Assembly (NCBI GenBank): GCA_025989215.1
Contig: JAPDNP010000001.1
Span: forward strand, 682,001 to 746,000
DNA from: Neisseriaceae bacterium JH1-16
GTDB taxonomy: Bacteria > Pseudomonadota > Gammaproteobacteria > Burkholderiales > Chromobacteriaceae
Direction of reading: 5' to 3'
DNA: 64,000 bases
A program made the position numbers and the translations under genes. This document shows positions 53,133 through 61,032 of the stretch, piece after piece. Position 1 is the stretch's first letter, and each line of letters opens with the position of its first letter. The notes beneath the pieces are model-generated. The model was not told the origin of the DNA. It did not search any database and saw only the letters and a list, made by a program, of their open reading frames with translations.

Positions 53133-53235
53133 CGTCTCGCTCTCCCCATATTGGTATGCGGACAGAGCCGGTTCTTGCCGGCCCGCCATCGTCGCGATGG
53201 CATCGGCCGGCCGCCGTCTGTCTCTCAACCAGCTT

Positions 53236-53290
53236 AGGAGGCTATTTAAATAAATCAAAAATATTTTTAATAGGAGAAAAATAATTTGGA
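53236..53290. promoter_or_regulatory. AT-rich promoter/operator region upstream of the binding-protein gene
   Basis: TAAATAAATCAAAAATATTTTTAA-type sequence, then AAAATAATTTGG. It resembles the AT-rich stretch at 54117-54170 upstream of the regulator. Both may bind the XRE-cupin regulator. The rest of the 53133-53391 gap shows no gene. Confidence 0.4.
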
Positions 53291-53391
53291 GCGCGAAGCG
53301 AGGTGGACCTGGCCAGGCTTGTGGTCGCAGACATTACCCGTCGTACGGCCTGGCCGCGTAACGACGCCACAGGTGTGCTGTTGGCGGTCCC

Positions 53392-54027
53392 TTAGTAGGT
53401 CGGCGGGGTGATCACCCACACCACCACCGTCTCCACGCTGCCCGGGTTGCGGTAGCGGTGCGGCTCCTCGCTGGAGTAGGCGAAGCTGTCGCCCTGTTCC
53501 AGGTGGAACTGCTTGTCGCCCACCCACAGCTCCAGCGAGCCGGCCAGTACCAGCCCGGCTTCCTCGCCCTGGTGGCTATAGCGCTCCTCGCTCGACGCGC
53601 CGGGGGGGATGCGGCAGTGGAGCATCTCCAGCTGGCGGTTGCTCTTGGGGGTGAGCAGCTCGTCGATGAAGCCGCCGTCGTAGTCGATGCGCAGCCGGTT
53701 CTTCTGCCGCACCACATAGCCCAACTCCTCAGCCTCGTGCGCGTCCGGCCCGCTAAAGAACCACTGCACCGTCACATTCAGGCTCTTGGCCAGATTCACC
53801 AGCGCATTGATCGACGGCCGGGCCAGATCGCGCTCGATCAGGCTGATATGGCCGATCGACAGGCCGCTCTTGTCGGCCAGGTTGGCCAGCGTCAGCCCCT
53901 GGCGCTTGCGCAGCAGGCGGATGCGTTCGCCCAGCTGGATCGCCGGATCATCCTCGAAGGCCGGCGGCTCGTCGGCCCCGAGCTGATCCGGCTCGTGCGG
54001 GGAAAGGGCTTTATGTCTCATGGTCAT
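53392..54027 (-). CDS. XRE-family regulator with cupin domain (PuuR-like)
   Basis: One-component regulator of 211 residues. The N-terminal helix-turn-helix (about 30-85) is ERIRLLRKRQGLTLANLADKSGLSIGHISLIERDLARPS. The C-terminal cupin (about 115-205) has the metal-binding-like YSHQGEEAGLVLAGSLEL and EQGDSFAYSSEEPHRYRN. Such regulators often sense amines or amino acid derivatives and repress catabolic genes. The ATG at 54027 has GAGG upstream; the frame extends to 54219 without a better start. It lies between an orphan polyamine-type binding protein and a flavoprotein gene, the likely targets. Confidence 0.87.
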   Translation of the reverse strand: MTMRHKALSPHEPDQLGADEPPAFEDDPAIQLGERIRLLRKRQGLTLANLADKSGLSIGHISLIERDLARPSINALVNLAKSLNVTVQWFFSGPDAHEAEELGYVVRQKNRLRIDYDGGFIDELLTPKSNRQLEMLHCRIPPGASSEERYSHQGEEAGLVLAGSLELWVGDKQFHLEQGDSFAYSSEEPHRYRNPGSVETVVVWVITPPTY

Positions 54028-54116
54028 CAGTTGGGCCTCGCAATCACGGCGCAATGGCAAGAACAGTGCATCAGCATAGGGCCGAGTCACTGCAGAGAGT
54101 GTGGCCGCTTCCCCGT

Positions 54117-54170
54117 CTTGAATCAAATCAAAATAATTTGTAATTTTTTTTAATTTAGCTAAATTTTTGA
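54117..54170. promoter_or_regulatory. AT-rich divergent promoter region
   Basis: A T/A-dominated stretch (AATCAAAATAATTTGTAA, then an eight-T run, AATTTAGCTAAATT) between the regulator and the flavoprotein gene. AATTTAGCTAAATT is a near-palindrome and a candidate operator. Confidence 0.45.
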
Positions 54171-54182
54171 AAGGGACACAAC

Positions 54183-54220
54183 GTTGGCCGAACGCGGCAA
54201 CCCGCATCTGTTCGGCCAAC
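54183..54220. repeat. Inverted pair of the dispersed motif (11-bp arms)
   Basis: GTTGGCCGAAC (54183-54193) and GTTCGGCCAAC (54210-54220) form a perfect 11-bp stem with a 16-nt loop, just upstream of the 54258 start. Confidence 0.75.
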
Positions 54221-54257
54221 CTTACGACGCCACTTCACCATCTAGCCGGAGAGTTCC

Positions 54258-56213
54258 ATGAGTGCCCAGTTTCCCCAGCTGTTTTCCCCGCTCACCATCG
54301 GCACTGTCCAGATCAAAAACCGTATCATGTCGACCGGCCACGACACCGTGCTGCCCACCGAAAGCCGAGTGAACGATGCGCTGATCGCCTACCACCGGGC
54401 ACGGGCGCAGGGCGGGGTGGGGCTGGTGGTGCTGCAGGTGTCCGGCGTGCACGAATCGGCGCGCTACACCTCCCACGCGCTGATGGCCACCGACGACGAC
54501 TGCATCCCCGGCTACCGCGCGCTGGCCGACACTCTGCACGCCGAGGGCTGCAAGGTGTTCGCCCAGCTATTCCACCCGGGCCGCGAAATCATGGAAACCG
54601 CCGACGGCCTGCTGGCGGTCGCATACTCGGCCTCGGTGTCGCCCAACGAGCGTTTCCACGTCATGCCGCGCGCGCTGACCATCGCCCAGATCGCCGACAT
54701 CGTCGCCGGCTACGCTGCCGCCGCACGGCGCATGCAAGTGGCCGGCATCGACGGCGTCGAAGTGGTCGCCAGCCACGGCTACCTGCCGTCGCAGTTTCTC
54801 AACCCGCGCGTCAACCAGCGCCAGGACGACTACGGCGGCAGCGACGCGGCGCGACGACGCTTTCTTGCCGAAGTGCTCGACGCCATCCGTGCCAAGACCG
54901 GGCCCGACTTCGTCATCGGCCTGCGCATCTCGGCCGGCGAGCAGGACGCCGAAGGCTTGGCCGAGGACGAGGCGCTCGCCACCGTGCAGGCACTGCAAGA
55001 CCGGCTCGACTACGTCAGCGTGATCGCCGGCAACTCCGCCAGCATCGGCGGCGCGGTGCACATTGCCCCGCCGATGTCGGTGCCCAACGCCTACCTGGCC
55101 CCGGTGGCGGCCCGCTTCAAGGCCCAACTTTCCATCCCGGTGATGGTGGCCGGACGCATCAACCAGCCGCACGAAGCCGAACAGATCATCACCAGCGGCC
55201 AGGCCGACGTGTGCGGCATGACCCGCGCGCTGATCTGCGACCCCGAGCTGCCCGGCAAGGCCGCCGCCGGCCGCCACGACGACATCCGTGCCTGCATCGC
55301 CTGCAACCAGGCCTGCATCGGCCGCTTCCACCGCGGCCTGCCCATTTCCTGCATTCAGCACCCGCAATCCGGCCGCGAACTGCAGTACGGCACGCTCACC
55401 CCGGCCGCGCAACGCCGCCAGGTACTGGTGATCGGCGGCGGGCCGGCCGGCATGAAGGCCGCCTCCATCGCCGCACAGCGCGGCCACTCGGTGCGGCTTT
55501 ACGAGGCCGGCCCGCGCCTGGGCGGCCAGGCCGCGCTTGCCCAGCTATTGCCCGGTCGCGCCGAGTTCGGCGGGCTGATCACCAATCTGCAAAGCGAGCT
55601 GCAGCGCTACGGCGTCGAGGTCAGCCTCAACAGCCCGGTCGACCGCGCACTGGTCGAGCAACTGGCGCCCGACGCCGTCATCGTCGCCACCGGCGCCCGA
55701 CCACGCCGCCCGGAGATGGAGGCGGGCGGCAGCATGCAGGTGCTCGACGCCTGGCAGATCCTGCGCGACGACACGGCCACCGGCCGCTCGGTGCTGATCG
55801 CCGACTGGCGCTGCGACTGGGTCGGCCCCGGCATCGCCATACGGCTCGCCAGCGCCGGCTGCCGCGTCAAGCTAGCGGTCAACGGCACCAATCCCGGCCA
55901 GCTACTGCAGATGTATGTGCGCGACGACCTGGTCGCCCAGCTGCACCGGCTCGGCGTAGAGGTCATCCCCTATGCGCGGCTGTACGGTCACGACGACGAC
56001 ACCGTGTTCATGCAACACACCGCCAGCGAGGAGGCCATGCTGTTCGACGGCATCGACACCCTGGTGCTGTGTCAGGGCCAGGAGCCGCAAGACGGCCTGT
56101 TGGCCGAACTGGCCGGCCTCGACGCCGAAGTCCACGCCATCGGTGACTGCCTGGCGCCGCGCACGGCGGAGGAAGCGATCTACGAGGGGATGCGGGTGGC
56201 CTGGACGCTGTAA
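54258..56213 (+). CDS. FMN/4Fe-4S/FAD oxidoreductase, TMADH/2,4-dienoyl-CoA reductase type
   Basis: Multidomain flavoprotein of 651 residues. An old-yellow-enzyme barrel (1-340: FSPLTIGTVQIKNRIMSTGHD, VVASHGYLPSQFLNPRVNQR) is followed by a 4Fe-4S site (CIACNQACIGRFHRGLPISC) and an FAD/NAD domain pair (VIGGGPAGMKAA, ATGARPRRPE). Relatives include trimethylamine and dimethylamine dehydrogenases, dimethylglycine and N-methylproline demethylases, and dienoyl-CoA reductase. The amine-regulator and polyamine-type receptors around it favour N-demethylation or amine oxidation, but the substrate is not established. The ATG at 54258 is preceded by a motif-pair hairpin. Confidence 0.87.
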   Translation: MSAQFPQLFSPLTIGTVQIKNRIMSTGHDTVLPTESRVNDALIAYHRARAQGGVGLVVLQVSGVHESARYTSHALMATDDDCIPGYRALADTLHAEGCKVFAQLFHPGREIMETADGLLAVAYSASVSPNERFHVMPRALTIAQIADIVAGYAAAARRMQVAGIDGVEVVASHGYLPSQFLNPRVNQRQDDYGGSDAARRRFLAEVLDAIRAKTGPDFVIGLRISAGEQDAEGLAEDEALATVQALQDRLDYVSVIAGNSASIGGAVHIAPPMSVPNAYLAPVAARFKAQLSIPVMVAGRINQPHEAEQIITSGQADVCGMTRALICDPELPGKAAAGRHDDIRACIACNQACIGRFHRGLPISCIQHPQSGRELQYGTLTPAAQRRQVLVIGGGPAGMKAASIAAQRGHSVRLYEAGPRLGGQAALAQLLPGRAEFGGLITNLQSELQRYGVEVSLNSPVDRALVEQLAPDAVIVATGARPRRPEMEAGGSMQVLDAWQILRDDTATGRSVLIADWRCDWVGPGIAIRLASAGCRVKLAVNGTNPGQLLQMYVRDDLVAQLHRLGVEVIPYARLYGHDDDTVFMQHTASEEAMLFDGIDTLVLCQGQEPQDGLLAELAGLDAEVHAIGDCLAPRTAEEAIYEGMRVAWTL

Positions 56214-56367
56214 CGGAGCCCCGACGCCGGCAAGTCGTTCAAAACAGCTGTAGTCGATGGAGTTCAGCACTTAAGCCCCATCGAAACCGGGGGCCGGCCC
56301 AACGTTGGCCGAATAACGCAGGCCGGGTTTGATAGTGAAAACAAGGATGAAATCCAAGGGGGATGTA

Positions 56368-57486
56368 ATGGGAGCAGTACATTTGAAACAGCTAGTTGTC
56401 GGAGTGGGGCTCGCCCTGATCGGGCTGTCGGCGCAGGCCGCCACGCCTGCGGCCAAGTCCGACGCGAAGCTCAACGTCTATAACTGGTCCGACTTTATCG
56501 CCAAGGACACCGTTTCGAATTTCGAGAAGCGGCATGGCATCCATGTCGAATACGACAACTACGACAGCGACGACATCCTGCAGGCCAAACTGCTGGTGGG
56601 ACGGTCCGGCTACGACATCGTCGTGCCAAGCTCCAGCTACATGGCCAAGCAGATCCAGGCCGGCGTGTACCAGAAACTGGATAAATCCAAGCTACCCAAC
56701 CTCGCCAATCTCGATCCGGTGCTGATGAAGATGCTCGACAACGCCGACCCAGGCGGCCTGTACGGCGTGCCCTGGGCCTATGCGGCCACCGGCATCGGCT
56801 ACAACGTTCAGGCAGTGAAAAAAACGCTCGGCGCCAACGTCCCGGTCGACAGCTGGGCGCTCGTCTTCGATCCGGCCAACCTGGCGAAACTGAAGCAGTG
56901 CGGCGTGTCCTTCCTCGATAGCCCAAGCAGCATGTTCCCCGCCGTACTGCAGTACATCCACAAAGACCCGAACAGCACGAACCCGGCCGACTACCAGGCC
57001 GCTCTCGAAGTGCTGAAAAAGGTGCGCCCTTACGTCACCCGCTTCAACTCGTCGGGCTACATCAACGATCTGGCCAACAACGATGTCTGCGTGGCAGTGG
57101 GCTGGTCGGGCGACGTCGGCATCGCTCGGCGCCGCGCGCAGGAGGCCAAGCGCCCGTACGACATCAAGTACGTCAACGTGAAGGAGGGCGGCTTCATGTG
57201 GTTCGACGTCATGGCGATCCCGAAAGATGCCCCGCATCCTGAAGCCGCATTGAAGTGGATGAACTACATCCTAGAGCCCAAGGTCAGCGCCGCGATTACC
57301 AGCGAGGTGTACTACCCGACCGCCAACCGCGCGGCTCGCCAGTTCCTGCCGACCGCAGTCGCGAATGATGCGACTGTTTTCCCGCCAGACGCCGAGCTGA
57401 AGAAAATGGTCGTCATGAAGGCGGTGCCGCCAAACATTCAGCGGCTGCAAAGCCGCCTATGGGAGCAGATGAAAACAGGACACTGA
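56368..57486 (+). CDS. Putrescine-type periplasmic binding protein (PotF-like)
   Basis: Periplasmic polyamine receptor (372 residues) of the PotF group. The signal peptide ends SAQA, then KLNVYNWSDFIAKDTVSNFEKRHGIHVEYDNYDSDDILQAKLL, VVPSSSYMAKQIQAG, LYGVPWAYAATGIGYN and VGWSGDVGIARRRAQEA, all typical. I chose the ATG at 56368 because AAGGGGG precedes it; two in-frame ATGs upstream are less well placed. It has no transporter partner next to it. It follows the flavoprotein gene by 154 bp, with a GTTGGCCGAA copy in the gap, and ends at a strong terminator. Confidence 0.9.
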   Translation: MGAVHLKQLVVGVGLALIGLSAQAATPAAKSDAKLNVYNWSDFIAKDTVSNFEKRHGIHVEYDNYDSDDILQAKLLVGRSGYDIVVPSSSYMAKQIQAGVYQKLDKSKLPNLANLDPVLMKMLDNADPGGLYGVPWAYAATGIGYNVQAVKKTLGANVPVDSWALVFDPANLAKLKQCGVSFLDSPSSMFPAVLQYIHKDPNSTNPADYQAALEVLKKVRPYVTRFNSSGYINDLANNDVCVAVGWSGDVGIARRRAQEAKRPYDIKYVNVKEGGFMWFDVMAIPKDAPHPEAALKWMNYILEPKVSAAITSEVYYPTANRAARQFLPTAVANDATVFPPDAELKKMVVMKAVPPNIQRLQSRLWEQMKTGH

Positions 57487-57511
57487 TAGCGGCTCCCAAC
57501 GGGAAACCGTT

Positions 57512-57544
57512 AAGGCCAGCACCCCTAAAGGTAGTGCTGGCCTT
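57512..57544 (+). terminator. Rho-independent terminator
   Basis: Arms AAGGCCAGCAC (57512-57522) and GTGCTGGCCTT (57534-57544) with TTCTTT after it, 26 bp past the PotF-like stop. Confidence 0.9.
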
Positions 57545-57577
57545 TTCTTTATCGGGGAAAAGACAGTGTGCAGGCCG

Positions 57578-57928
57578 TCACGGGCGGTTTGCCTCGACCT
57601 GCTCAGGGGAGCCATAGCGACTTGCTGCAGGCGGCAAGTAGGGTAATGCCGCCTGCAGCAAGGGCAAACTTACTGCAACCCACAACAGGCTCGCTGCAGC
57701 GGTCCAAAGCCATTTCCGCTTCAGCGTGACCAAGCAAGCAAACCAGCTGATGGCGCTCAGCATCAGTGGCAAAAACTGCAAACCCAGGGATAACTCGACG
57801 TAATAACGCGGCAACCGAGGGTTCATATGGCCGAGCGCCACTAGGAACAGCGCAAACCCGTAGACAGCATAAGCCAGCCCCAGACCAGCCAGCCCAATCA
57901 ATACGCGGAAGAACATCGAGTTCTTCAT
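57578..57928 (-). CDS. Small hydrophobic membrane protein, unknown
   Basis: A 116-residue protein with four hydrophobic segments (VLIGLAGLGLAYAVYGFALFL, QFLPLMLSAISWFACLVT, WTAAASLLWVAVSLPLL and a weaker one), so an inner-membrane protein. No family is recognised. The ATG at 57928 has GGAG at a rather long distance; a start at 57949 has none. It is followed by no clear partner and lies between the PotF-like gene (convergent) and a small lipoprotein gene in the same direction 96 bp upstream. Confidence 0.55.
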   Translation of the reverse strand: MKNSMFFRVLIGLAGLGLAYAVYGFALFLVALGHMNPRLPRYYVELSLGLQFLPLMLSAISWFACLVTLKRKWLWTAAASLLWVAVSLPLLQAALPYLPPAASRYGSPEQVEANRP

Positions 57929-58023
57929 AAGAGTCCACGCTCCCCGCATCGACGAGTAGGCGGGAGGTCCCGCAGGGATGTCCCGTCAGCAATAGTGCCG
58001 GGCATGGTCTATCGGCTTACGAC

Positions 58024-58347
58024 TCAGCCATCGCTCTGGCAGGCCAGCCCCTTGCCGGCAAAGCCACCATACAGACTCAGCTGCTTCGGGTCCTTGCGCG
58101 ACAGTGCATAGGTGTCCGGCAGGCTGCGGTCGTTCTCGTTCTTCGGCCAGGTCATCTGCCGCTTCTCGTCCATGAAGCCATGGTAAGCCGTCCCACCGCG
58201 CACCAGCTCCACCGTCTGACTCTGGCGGCTGTACTTGAACGTCACCTGATCGGGGCAGTGGAAGCTGCCTTGTAGCGGAGGTTGCTTGCAAGCGGCACAG
58301 AGCAGGGCGGGCAACAGCAGGCAAGCGAGGCGGGGAAGATAAGGCAT
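58024..58347 (-). CDS. Small lipoprotein, possibly MliC-like
   Basis: A 107-residue precursor with lipobox LCAAC at the end of a short signal. The mature part contains two further Cys (SFHCPDQVTFKYSRQSQTVEL and GKGLACQ) and a KYSRQ-TVEL-TYALSRKD strand pattern. Two cysteines at the ends of a small beta barrel recall MliC-type lysozyme inhibitors, but the match is loose and I would not assert it. The ATG at 58347 gives MPYLPRLACLLL; a start four codons earlier is possible. Confidence 0.6.
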   Translation of the reverse strand: MPYLPRLACLLLPALLCAACKQPPLQGSFHCPDQVTFKYSRQSQTVELVRGGTAYHGFMDEKRQMTWPKNENDRSLPDTYALSRKDPKQLSLYGGFAGKGLACQSDG

Positions 58348-58719
58348 GGCGCAAACCATTATCGCGAAGGAAGACGGGCGGCCAATATAGCACAGCTCGA
58401 CTGTCGCCGAAGTTCACTACTGTAAAGCACCACCGTAGGAAGAGCCATGAAGTGAACACTCGGAGATGTAGCTTTCAAGGAAGTCAGTGATAGCCATCTA
58501 CAAAAGAAGAAGCCCGGAAGCCATCCTGGCTATTTCTAACTTGCTACTCTTCTATAAACTCCGCTCAAAAATAACCTATTTCATCAAACTGGGCGCAACC
58601 AGAAAACTTAGCACGCCGAAAATATATTTATCACAGAGGGGAATAATCAACCCTCTATCATCCGAGCATGCCCCCCTACAGCGGGATTCAAAGAACGTCT
58701 TATCCTTCAGCATATGAAC
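58348..58719. other. AT-rich non-coding stretch
   Basis: From about 58480 the base composition drops well below that of the neighbours. A 76-codon forward frame starting at 58487 has no ribosome site and no recognisable content, so I treat it as non-coding. The stretch ends at the IS3-type end at 58720 and may have arrived with it. Confidence 0.5.
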
Positions 58720-58729
58720 TGGTCTGTCC

Positions 58730-59089
58730 CTAGAACCGTAGACACTCCCGACCCTCACGCCGAGGCCCGCTCAAAGGCCTCGGGACTGATGCCGCATAGC
58801 CGCGCAACGCCTTGATCTTGTGCTGGCGCATCAGCCGCGCCACGCGATGCTTGCCACAACGCTCACCGGCTTCGCGCAGGTCCCCCCAGACCCGACGCGA
58901 GCCATAGACGCCGCCACTGCCGGCGTAGGAATCGCGAATCAGCGACAGCAGACGGGTATCCTCGCGCGCCCGCTCAGAATCCGGCTGATGCAGCCATTTG
59001 TAGAAGCCGGCCCGAGCGACCTGCAGAATCCGACACAGCGTAGCGATGGGGTGAATATGTCGGTGGTCGTTCATGAAGCGGTACTTCAC
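58730..59089 (-). pseudogene. IS3-family transposase OrfB, N-terminal fragment
   Basis: The reading frame begins VKYRFMNDHRHIHPIATLCRIL and continues ARAGFYKWL, SYAGSGGVYGSRRVWGDLREAGE and RVARLMRQHKIKALRGY, which is the helix-turn-helix-like N-terminal part of IS3 OrfB. After RGY the expected integrase core (rve, DDE residues) is absent. The frame instead runs into the left inverted repeat and stops. The start GTG overlaps the end of orfA, as usual for programmed-frameshift IS3 elements. Confidence 0.85.
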
Positions 59090-59369
59090 TCGGACTCCCT
59101 GGCAAAGTACCGCGCGGCTTTTTTTAGGATGTCGCGCTCTTCCTCGGTGCGACGGAGTTGGGCGCGCAGCCGCAGGATTTCGCTTTGGGCTTCAATCAGC
59201 TCGGTGGCTTGCTTCTCGGTATTGTCTGGGGTAACTGCTTTTACCCACTTGTACAGGCTATGGCTGGAGACGCCGAGCCGGGCAGCCACTTCGGCGACGG
59301 AATAGCCGCGCTCAGTGACTTGCTTGACGGCTTCGTCTTTGAATTCGGGTGAAAACGCTGGGCGCTCAT
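59086..59369 (-). pseudogene. IS3-family OrfA, frameshifted near its start
   Basis: The HTH and leucine-zipper protein is recognisable (FSPEFKDEAVKQVTERGYSVAEVAARLGVSSHSLYKWVKAV, then an EAQSEILRLRAQLRRTEEERDIL coiled coil). The ATG at 59369 with AGGAGG upstream is out of frame with it. ATGAGCGCCC would need one more A (ATGAAGCGCCC) to encode the expected MKRPAFSPEF. A one-base deletion has therefore inactivated it. Confidence 0.8.
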
Positions 59370-59429
59370 AGACTTCCTCCTATGCTCAAATCATAAGTCG
59401 GAAGTGTCTACCGTTGTCGGGGCAGTCCA

Positions 59430-59467
59430 TCCACCTTAAGTTAGTGTCCACCGAGCCCGGAACAGAC
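59430..59467 (-). mobile_element. Second IS3-type terminal repeat abutting the first
   Basis: The complement of 59430-59467 begins TGGTCTGTTCCGGGCTCGGTGGACACT, the same end pattern as the adjoining element. Two related IS ends therefore stand back to back, as expected if one element inserted at or beside the end of another that was later lost. Confidence 0.6.
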
Positions 59468-59521
59468 CAGTCCGGTCAGTACAGTTAGTACTGCTTTTGC
59501 TTTCGGCCCTCTAGACAGGAC

Positions 59522-60403
59522 TCAGTGTGAGTCCTCGGCGGGCCTGGTCACATCGGCACATAGCCTTTCCAGCCTTTCGGCCAGGTCAAGCACGCGACGT
59601 GGCACATTGGCGCGCATGTGCAGCGCGAGTTCCAGTGCCGCTAGTTCGGCAAAGCCCTCTGGCAAGCCCAATCGTAGGTGGCCGGGCAGAGCAAGTCGGG
59701 CAGGTAGAGCGCTGACGCCGAGGCCGGCGGCGACGGCAGATCGGATACTCGCAAGACTCGCGCTACAGTAGCTGATACGCCATCGCCGTCCGGCGCTATC
59801 GAGTGAATGGATCATCTCATCGCGATACAGGCCACCGGCAGGAAACACTACCAAAGGCAGCGGGTCGCGCTCGCGCGTCGGTGAGACGCGGCTGTCGAAC
59901 CAAGCGAGCGGCTCGGGCCAGACTGCGCGGCCCAAGGCATAACCAGGGCGCTGTTTGACCAGTACCAAGTCATAGTCGCCTGCGCAAAACTGTTGCCATA
60001 GTGTGTTGCTAAGTCCGCTGGTGACCTCGAGCCTTATCGTCGGGTATGCACACACAAAGGCGGCGAGTGCCGAGGTCAACGGGTCCGACGCAAAGTCTTC
60101 TGGCACCCCGATACGCACCTCACCCTGTTCATGTCCCTCGCGCAGTTCTTCGACCGCCTCTTCCATCAGCCCGAGTAGCCGCCGTGCATAGCCGAGCAGA
60201 CGCTCGCCTTCCTCTGTCGCGACGACATAGCGACCGTTTCGATCGACGAGCTCGCAACCAAACTGCTCCTCTAGCCGCTTCAACTGTTGACTGACGGTCG
60301 ACTGGCTCAAGTGCACGCGCTCGCCTGCGCGCGTAAAGCTGCCGCTCTCCACTACTGCGACGAAACTCTTAAGCAACGCGGGGTCAATTAGCCTCGAAGC
60401 CAT
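59522..60403 (-). CDS. LysR-family transcriptional regulator
   Basis: Regulator of 293 residues. The N-terminal winged helix-turn-helix is LLKSFVAVVESGSFTRAGERVHLSQSTVSQQLKRLEEQFGCELVDR. The effector domain follows from about residue 90 (EVRIGVPEDFASDPL, GDYDLVLVKQ, GLGVSALPARL). The chosen ATG at 60403 is four codons inside a GTG start with no better ribosome site. LysR genes usually face their target; here the divergent frame beginning at 60521 looks truncated. A 9-bp inverted repeat at 60994-61032 upstream of the binding-protein gene may be an operator. Confidence 0.9.
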   Translation of the reverse strand: MASRLIDPALLKSFVAVVESGSFTRAGERVHLSQSTVSQQLKRLEEQFGCELVDRNGRYVVATEEGERLLGYARRLLGLMEEAVEELREGHEQGEVRIGVPEDFASDPLTSALAAFVCAYPTIRLEVTSGLSNTLWQQFCAGDYDLVLVKQRPGYALGRAVWPEPLAWFDSRVSPTRERDPLPLVVFPAGGLYRDEMIHSLDSAGRRWRISYCSASLASIRSAVAAGLGVSALPARLALPGHLRLGLPEGFAELAALELALHMRANVPRRVLDLAERLERLCADVTRPAEDSH

Positions 60404-60520
60404 TGCGTTTTCCACTTATGTCTATTTGAACATTTCATTTCAGAATAGTAACGCCTGCCCTTAATCTTTTGGAAAGACAGTGGATGCGGTTTGATTCCCA
60501 GAGTCCCTGAGGAGAGTCCG

Positions 60521-60850
60521 ATGACGAGGCACGAGGCGCAGTTGCAGGAGACGTTGAGACCCATCGCCGCCAACATTGACGCCTACCGCCAGTACTTCTG
60601 CAGAGGGGACCGGAGCGGACCGTCGATCGCCACCGGCGTCAATGTTATCGGAGCCAGCCAAGGCCCGATCAGCGACTTAGTGATCAGCTCAAGCCCTCCC
60701 AGCTTTCCGCGTACTCAGAACGACGGACGACGTGGGCTATCGACTCGGAACAAAAAAACGCGCCTGAGATGGGCTTTGTTGATCTACCGCCGGCTCGAGT
60801 TTGCAACGCTTTTGCCTCGTATGGACGGACGCCATCCCAAGTGCCCCTGA
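60521..60850 (+). pseudogene. Truncated gene divergent from the LysR regulator
   Basis: An ATG at 60521 with GAGGAGAG upstream opens a frame beginning MTRHEAQLQETLRPIAANID. It looks like the start of a real protein for about 28 residues (to YRQYFC) and then turns into arginine/serine-rich, non-protein-like sequence ending at 60850. I read it as a gene cut by a deletion or insertion near 60600. The family of the lost protein is not recognisable. The remaining 60850-60990 stretch holds no gene that I can support. Confidence 0.4.
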
Positions 60851-60993
60851 ATGGTTCGACCGCTCCCGCGGATGGCGACCGCTGACTCCTTCGCCGCGCT
60901 TTTGAGGATACTGTTTGCATGCTTTTTGTGAATTGAATATGCACCTTGCGTCGACACAATGATGGCGTCGGCTTACCGCAGGGTGTGGTGCCC

Positions 60994-61032
60994 GGTCAAC
61001 CAACTTTAAATAAAACATACAACTGGTTGACC
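60994..61032. promoter_or_regulatory. Inverted repeat upstream of the 61075 binding-protein gene
   Basis: GGTCAACCA (60994-61002) and TGGTTGACC (61024-61032) flank an AT-rich 21-bp centre (TTTAAATAAAACATAC). The right arm supplies a TTGACC -35-like element. It is a candidate operator for the LysR regulator. Confidence 0.5.

Larger units (their letters stand above)
1479..56313. repeat. Dispersed 9-10 bp motif GTTGGCCGAA, 40 copies of its TTGGCCGAA core
   Basis: I read the core TTGGCCGAA at 5527, 10821, 11501, 12110, 12371, 12938, 12968, 13196, 13451, 13913, 14710, 15566, 20060, 21103, 33645, 37122, 38011, 40762, 41922, 42416, 50107, 51675, 54184, 56100 and 56305. I read its complement TTCGGCCAA at 1479, 8473, 10994, 14104, 14699, 24493, 24891, 29525, 33376, 34278, 38000, 43074, 44849, 51448 and 54211. 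Base composition alone predicts fewer than one copy in 64 kb on both strands. A G usually precedes the core. Within genes it mostly encodes Leu-Ala-Glu using TTG GCC GAA. No copy lies beyond 56.4 kb. It behaves like a DNA uptake word or another genome-wide signature; its function is not known from this window. Confidence 0.85.
58720..59429 (-). mobile_element. IS3-family element, internally deleted
   Basis: The left end TGGTCTGTCCC...GTAGACACTCCCG (58720-58750) and the complement of the right end, TGGACTGCCCC...GTAGACACTTCCG (from 59429), are imperfect inverted repeats. In between are a frameshifted orfA and an orfB cut off after about 110 codons, so about 500 bp including the DDE catalytic domain is missing. 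It cannot transpose on its own. Confidence 0.85.

Noticed and set aside
58487-58717. A 76-codon forward frame in the AT-rich stretch
   Set aside because: No ribosome site, no recognisable domain and unusual composition; open frames are easily met by chance over this length.
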